Source: JBBDMU01 sp040905685
GTDB taxonomy: Bacteria; Bacteroidota; Rhodothermia; Balneolales; Natronogracilivirgulaceae
Direction: 5' to 3'
Length of the DNA: 64,000 bases
NCBI GenBank assembly: GCA_040905685.1
Contig: JBBDRB010000074.1
Coordinates: forward strand, 38,975 to 102,974
A program made the translations under genes and the position numbers. Of this stretch, positions 60,161 to 64,000 are shown piece by piece (position 1 is the stretch's first letter; each line of letters begins with the position of its first letter). Below the pieces are notes generated by a model that was not told the origin of the DNA, made no database searches, and saw nothing but the letters and a program-made list of their open reading frames with translations.

Positions 60161-60461
60161 TCATAAAAGTAGTGATTTTAAAAGTAGGAGGAAAGTTATT
60201 CGTAGATTTGAACCGATCAAGGGCTAAATCCAACCGTTCAGAGACCTGGCGAACCATTCCATTTCCAAAAGGGATCTGTTAAGATTAACTATCTCTATAA
60301 ATCCTTTTAAAAGATGGTTGATACTTTTTCCCGATCCGCCCCCTCCTGAACAGCCTGACATCCCGTCGCCTCTGTTTCATGTGAAATGAACAGATCCCGT
60401 TCAACGGATGGAATTTGCGCTTTTATGCAGATTCAGTAGGCGAGACACGTCTGTGTAAAAT
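60161..60461. other. Intergenic region upstream of the TPP riboswitch
   Basis: About 300 bases with no gene. They should hold the promoter of the riboswitch operon. A 10-base inverted repeat, GGGATCTGTT at 60271-60280 and AACAGATCCC at 60389-60398, is 108 bases apart and may be chance or the footprint of an old element. Confidence 0.4.
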
Positions 60462-61031
60462 TCAGATTCGTATCGAGCCACGATACCCCCTGGAAGCATA
60501 GTAGGATTGTGCACCGTTATGATAGGTGAAAACATTTCCGTAGCGGCGATCACAGAAAAGCGCGCCACCGAGTCCTCTGATATCAGAAGGCGTGATTACC
60601 CAACTTGACGTTTTCGTATCGAAATTTCCGAGTTTCTGCAGCTCTCGATACTGTTCCTCCGTCAAAATCTCAATGCCCATGGCAGTTGCCATATCCATAG
60701 CATTATTCTTTGGTTTATGTTCTTTCCTTGACTCCAGGCCTTCACGGTCGTAGCAAACGCTTCGGCGACCTTTAGGGCTTTCCGCTGAACAATCATAAAA
60801 AATATATTCGCCCGTCTTCTTATCAAGACCAACCACATCCGGTTCACCTCCGGTCCTTTCCATTTCGTTGAGCGACCACAGCGTTTCAGTATTTGCCTCC
60901 AGCCTTGCTTGTACATTATTCCATACAATATCTTTATGGCGCTTAATGTTTTTCTCAAAGCGGGCTTTTAATACTCTGAGTAGTTCTTCACGTTGTTCTG
61001 GTGACAGCTCGTTATTATTTTTTTTTGTCAT
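60462..61031 (-). CDS. DUF4256 family protein
   Basis: A 189-residue protein of the DUF4256 type: LSPEQREELLRVLKARFEKN at the start, GGEPDVVGLDKKTGEYIFYDCS, NAMDMATAMGIEILTEEQYRELQ and SWVITPSDIRGLGGALF. It is widespread in bacteria but has no known function. No signal peptide or membrane segment is seen. It is on the minus strand, with 134 bases between it and the SRPBCC gene upstream. No functional link with its neighbours is evident. Confidence 0.85.
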   Translation of the reverse strand: MTKKNNNELSPEQREELLRVLKARFEKNIKRHKDIVWNNVQARLEANTETLWSLNEMERTGGEPDVVGLDKKTGEYIFYDCSAESPKGRRSVCYDREGLESRKEHKPKNNAMDMATAMGIEILTEEQYRELQKLGNFDTKTSSWVITPSDIRGLGGALFCDRRYGNVFTYHNGAQSYYASRGYRGSIRI

Positions 61032-61165
61032 GTTTGTGAATTTGATCTTTCACGGCTCTATACCTGCGCGGGTATCGTGAACTAATTTAATACTCCATGC
61101 CTCATTTTACAAACCATGAACTTTCCGCCATCTGTGGCCGCGTCCGCTTGATGTGCTAGTCTCCT

Positions 61166-61561
61166 TTACTCTTCGCAATAAACTTTTAGCCGGGATAAGA
61201 ACATGGACCAATTGTAGTTACACCATCGGTAGTAATCAGTGAGTTCGCGCCAGTCAACATGCTTAAGAAGCACTGTAGTTACTCCTTTTTTTTCTTCAAG
61301 TTCAAAGTAGATTTTTGTTCCCATCCATTCCGGGTCCGATTCCACGCAATCCCAATAAATACTTTTGTTCTCATTCAGCCCGGTTATTTTCATTTTGGTA
61401 AGGGACTCTTCATTAAAATCAAATTCGTTGATAAAACCAATTTCCGGTTTCACGGTTAGCTTTGAGGTCCAGACAGCCCCTAATCCTTTCTCCGTTGTCA
61501 GCACATTATACACAGTTGAAACAGGCGCTTTGATATAGTTGATGATTTCGATGTTTTCCAT
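61166..61561 (-). CDS. SRPBCC/AHSA1-like START-domain protein
   Basis: A protein of 131 residues if begun at 61561 (MENIEIINYIKAPVSTVYN); the reading from 61600 adds 13 residues from the tail of the neighbouring pseudogene. It has the ligand-binding START-like fold: IKAPVSTVYNVLTTEKGLGAVWTS at the start, FEFDFNEESLTKM-like strands in the middle and a C-terminal helix (WSMFLSRLKVYCE). Members bind hydrophobic ligands or chaperones; this one has no assigned ligand. Confidence 0.8.
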   Translation of the reverse strand: MENIEIINYIKAPVSTVYNVLTTEKGLGAVWTSKLTVKPEIGFINEFDFNEESLTKMKITGLNENKSIYWDCVESDPEWMGTKIYFELEEKKGVTTVLLKHVDWRELTDYYRWCNYNWSMFLSRLKVYCEE

Positions 61562-61577
61562 AATTTTTAATTCAGCG

Positions 61578-61990
61578 TTATTGCTGCAGGTTAAAGCCAT
61601 TTTCGGAAGTATTCACTTCGATTAATATTAATGGTTGTTCTTCAATAAGATAGTTAAATAAAGGAATTCCGTTACCTAGGATCAGAGGTATCCCGGTAAG
61701 CGTTAACTCGTCTATCAATTTTTCTTGCAGAAATCGTTGAATGGTTATTCCACCGTCGATATAAAAATGGTGATGAAAAGGATCTCTTTTGGATGACCTG
61801 CATCCATTCTTATTTTTCTTTTGAGTATATCCGGAATATCCAATTTTTTGGTCGAGAGTACAGTTACAAATATCCCTTCGTAAGGCCAGGTATCAAAAGT
61901 TCTAACCTTTACAAAAGCATCTGCTTCACCGTAGGACCGAGCCCACGCAATTTTTTTACTTCCAATTTTTTGAAATTGCAGGTATGGGAA
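61578..61990 (-). pseudogene. RibD_C/dihydrofolate-reductase-like gene, frameshifted
   Basis: On the minus strand the C-terminal part of a RibD_C/DHFR-like protein is clear: FYIDGGITIQRFLQ, LIDELTLTGIPLILGNGIPLF, then ILIEVNTSENG before a stop at 61578-61580. The preceding part (VRTFDTWPYEGIFVTVLS) is in a different frame, and the switch lies near 61765. The usual MGRxTxE segment before WPYE is also missing. It is therefore a decayed gene or one hit by sequencing error; the missing N-terminal motif favours decay. The left boundary on its 5' side is approximate. Confidence 0.7.
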
Positions 61991-62054
61991 GAAATCCGGG
62001 CTAGGTTTTTTATATTGCAGTGATATGTAACAGAAAAAACAACTATATATCTAT

Positions 62055-63509
62055 ATGATAAAATTCTTTCCTTCGCAATATCTCTTTTTACTTGTACTTA
62101 TAATGCCAATCTTTTTACTTGCCTGCCTCAATCCATCAACGGAGGCGGAGCGATTAGAAATTGAACGGATTCAACCCTATCCTGATAATCCATATTACTG
62201 GCAATATAAAGGAGAACCACTATTTCTAATTGGAGGAAGCTGGCAGGATAATCTTTTTAACCATCCTGTGGGTCTCGATGAGCATCTCGACCTTCTCGTA
62301 TCGGTTGGGGGTAACTATGTCCGAAATGTAATGAGCCACAGGAATGAGGGGAATGTATATCCATATCAGCGCGACGATGAGGGTAATTTTGATCTGGATA
62401 AATTCAATGAGGAGTATTGGCAGAGGTTCGAAGATTTCCTGGAGATGACATATGAACGCGATATCATAGTGCAGATGGAAATTTGGGACCCGTGGGATTT
62501 GCATGCCGATCACCAATCATTTGGAGGGTGGTCATTTCATCCTTTTAACCCTGCCAATACAATCACTTACACGCCGGAAGAATCAGGTTTGCCAACGGAA
62601 ATTGACTATGATCCTCAATATAATCCAACAGCACACCCTTTTTGGCAGAGTGTACCTGAGCTTCAAAACAATGATCTCCTGCTTCGATATCAGAAACGGT
62701 ATGTTGACAAGATTTTGTCATACTCCTTGGCATATCCTCATGTCCTTTATTGCATGAACAATGAAACCGGGGAAAAGGTCCAATGGGGTGATTTTTGGAC
62801 TGATTATGTACGAAAAAAGTCAGAAGAAGCGGGTGTCCGTATCGAGATAACCGATATGCGCAGAAACCCAAATATTCGAAGCGGCGATCATGCCCATATA
62901 TACAATAACCCAGACCGGTATTTCTACCTGGAAATTTCACAGAACAACTCTCGTGTTTCCGGGCAAATACATTATGACAACATTCTTTATATCCGGGATC
63001 GTATTTCATCTCACCCAATGCCTCTCAACAATACTAAAATCTATGGTTCTACTGAAGAGTCGATAGCCCGTATGGGACGAATCCTTTTCTCGGGCAGCTC
63101 CAGCGCTCGGTTTCACCGTCCCCATCCGCTGGACGGTCCCGAAGCCCATGAAGCAAAAAGCAGCTTTGGACTTGGTCTAAGCCCACGTGCACAAACCATT
63201 ATTCAATCGCTGCGAATGGTTACAGAGGCATTGAAACTTGAGCGAATGGAGCCGCAAAACGAATTGTTAGGCTCCAGGGAAGAAAATGAAGCGTACCTGC
63301 TTGCTGAACAGGGAGTTCAGTATGCACTTTACTATCCTGATGGGGGATCCGTTACCGTTGATTTGTCTGGTAACAATGATTATCGGTACCGATGGATCAA
63401 TCTAGATCAGGGCAAGTGGGGAGAATGGAATGAAACCGCTGCAGGTGACGATGTTCAATTTACGACGCCCGGTTCTGGTCATTGGTCTTTGATAATTATA
63501 AAGGTATAG
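62055..63509 (+). CDS. Glycoside-hydrolase-like lipoprotein
   Basis: A 484-residue protein with a lipobox (IFLLAC, Cys at 24). The body looks like a TIM-barrel hydrolase of the DUF4038 or GH5-like type: NPYYWQYKGEPLFLIGGSWQDN at the start, IVQMEIWDPWDLH and MNNETGEKV (E237, E240). Later YGSTEES (E334) may hold the second carboxylate. These are guesses at acid/base and nucleophile from position in the fold. A beta-sandwich-like end follows (LSGNNDYRYRWINLDQGKW). The substrate is unknown. It stands alone on the plus strand. Confidence 0.65.
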   Translation: MIKFFPSQYLFLLVLIMPIFLLACLNPSTEAERLEIERIQPYPDNPYYWQYKGEPLFLIGGSWQDNLFNHPVGLDEHLDLLVSVGGNYVRNVMSHRNEGNVYPYQRDDEGNFDLDKFNEEYWQRFEDFLEMTYERDIIVQMEIWDPWDLHADHQSFGGWSFHPFNPANTITYTPEESGLPTEIDYDPQYNPTAHPFWQSVPELQNNDLLLRYQKRYVDKILSYSLAYPHVLYCMNNETGEKVQWGDFWTDYVRKKSEEAGVRIEITDMRRNPNIRSGDHAHIYNNPDRYFYLEISQNNSRVSGQIHYDNILYIRDRISSHPMPLNNTKIYGSTEESIARMGRILFSGSSSARFHRPHPLDGPEAHEAKSSFGLGLSPRAQTIIQSLRMVTEALKLERMEPQNELLGSREENEAYLLAEQGVQYALYYPDGGSVTVDLSGNNDYRYRWINLDQGKWGEWNETAAGDDVQFTTPGSGHWSLIIIKV

Positions 63510-63611
63510 TTAAGGACTAGATTTGTCAGATGGTCTGTAAGTCGGGAAGCTGTCAGAGGATACACAATTTTTCCACCAAAATTCAGCATATGTACTTTGT
63601 TTGTCTGGTTG

Positions 63612-64000
63612 TCAAGCGTTGTCAATGATATCCAACGGTTTAGAAGATAGTTCAGGAAACGAACGAAGGATCTGCTTGTCCATGGTTATCAGTTTGGTAT
63701 CCAGCTCTTCTGCAAGACTGATGAATTCACAGTCGTAAGAAGAACAATCAGATTTATCTGCCAGATTATAAACTTGAACCGAATTCACATGAAACTCTCG
63801 TTCTTTCATCTGATTTTCTGCTTTTTCAGTTATTTGTATGGCTTCCGGCAGATCAATAAGTTTTTTCCTCAAGTATAGAATGACAACGTTCCTGAACTCA
63901 CTTTTCCACAAAACAGGAGCAACCCATTCGGGATCCCATTGAAATAGTTGCTCACAAAGTTCGGTGTGATCTGATGGTAACCAAAAGTGGGCGAGGATGT
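63612..64000 (-). CDS. PIN-domain protein (VapC-like), N-terminus beyond the window
   Basis: The reading frame is open to the right edge of the window, so the 5' end is cut. It shows a PIN nuclease: ILAHFWLPSDHTELCEQ at the visible start, WVAPVLWKSEFRNV with the active Glu, and SSYDCEFISLAEELDTKLITMDKQIL with late acidic residues. PIN proteins of this kind are usually VapC toxins that cut RNA and pair with a small antitoxin coded just before them. The antitoxin, if any, lies outside the window. The reading that starts at 63911 with a Leu codon is only part of the frame. Confidence 0.75.
   Translation of the reverse strand, partial: ILAHFWLPSDHTELCEQLFQWDPEWVAPVLWKSEFRNVVILYLRKKLIDLPEAIQITEKAENQMKEREFHVNSVQVYNLADKSDCSSYDCEFISLAEELDTKLITMDKQILRSFPELSSKPLDIIDNA

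Noticed and set aside
60180..60215. tRNA-like T-arm (GGTTCAAATC on the minus strand)
   Set aside because: The flanking bases do not form a T stem and there is no D arm, anticodon arm or acceptor stem at the right spacing.

Overview
The window looks like a chromosomal segment of a member of the Bacteroidota-Rhodothermota-Balneolota group, most likely near the Balneolaceae. The pointers are AT-rich spacers with weak Shine-Dalgarno sequences, a SusD-type C-terminal fragment next to an ECF sigma gene, many secreted Tat or lipoprotein sugar enzymes of the Gfo/Idh/MocA, DUF1080 and sulfatase families, an OlsF-like aminolipid synthase, and a NusG paralogue heading an exopolysaccharide operon. This placement is inference from gene content; there is no rRNA gene here. 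I saw no tRNA, rRNA, CRISPR array, prophage or replication origin.

Layout. (1) 1-17514, all minus strand: a surface-polysaccharide operon. Transcription runs from an orphan IS3-type OrfA and a specialised NusG, through a Wzc-like tyrosine kinase/co-polymerase, a short SLBB export protein, an ABC exporter, one GT2 and five GT4 glycosyltransferases, a WaaP-like kinase, a Wzy-like polymerase and an AsnB-type amidotransferase, to an epimerase cut by the window edge. (2) 18086-34129: housekeeping and core genes. These are hisS, a large envelope protein, an OlsF-like acyltransferase, a clpS-clpA-M29 peptidase operon, an ankyrin protein, HU-ruvX-def-fmt, a bifunctional (p)ppGpp synthetase/hydrolase, a small outer-membrane barrel and a secreted esterase. 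(3) 34164-43994, minus strand: a glycan or glycoside utilisation locus. It has an ECF sigma factor joined directly to the last 43 codons of a lost susD gene, a metallophosphoesterase, two Gfo/Idh/MocA oxidoreductases, a 1325-residue HEAT plus triple-DUF1080 lipoprotein, and a sulfatase. The enzyme set suggests oxidation to 3-keto-glycosides followed by cleavage.

(4) 44345-49397: a P1B-4-type metal ATPase, then a sulfur module with two half-size YeeE/YedE transporters and a persulfide-dioxygenase/rhodanese fusion. (5) 49666-56112: a signalling island built round kaiC-kaiB, with an HWE histidine kinase, two further HisKA_2 kinases and three stand-alone receivers. kaiC is split by a one-base frame change in its second ATPase domain, just before the region carrying the phosphorylation-site equivalents. 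One kinase has lost its ATP-binding motifs and the receiver gene divergent from it has Asn in place of the phospho-acceptor Asp. (6) 56252-60160, minus strand: a TPP-riboswitch-led operon of a methyltransferase, a HypE/PurM-like protein, a ThiE-like protein with an altered substrate motif, a Trm112-like protein and a standard ThiL. (7) 60462-64000: small accessory genes (DUF4256, SRPBCC), a frameshifted RibD_C/DHFR-like pseudogene, a glycoside-hydrolase-like lipoprotein and a PIN protein cut by the window edge.

The most promising leads for undescribed biology are the split KaiC with its partly degenerate phosphorelay set, and the TPP-controlled operon of four non-standard genes plus thiL. The HEAT/triple-DUF1080 glycoside locus is the third.
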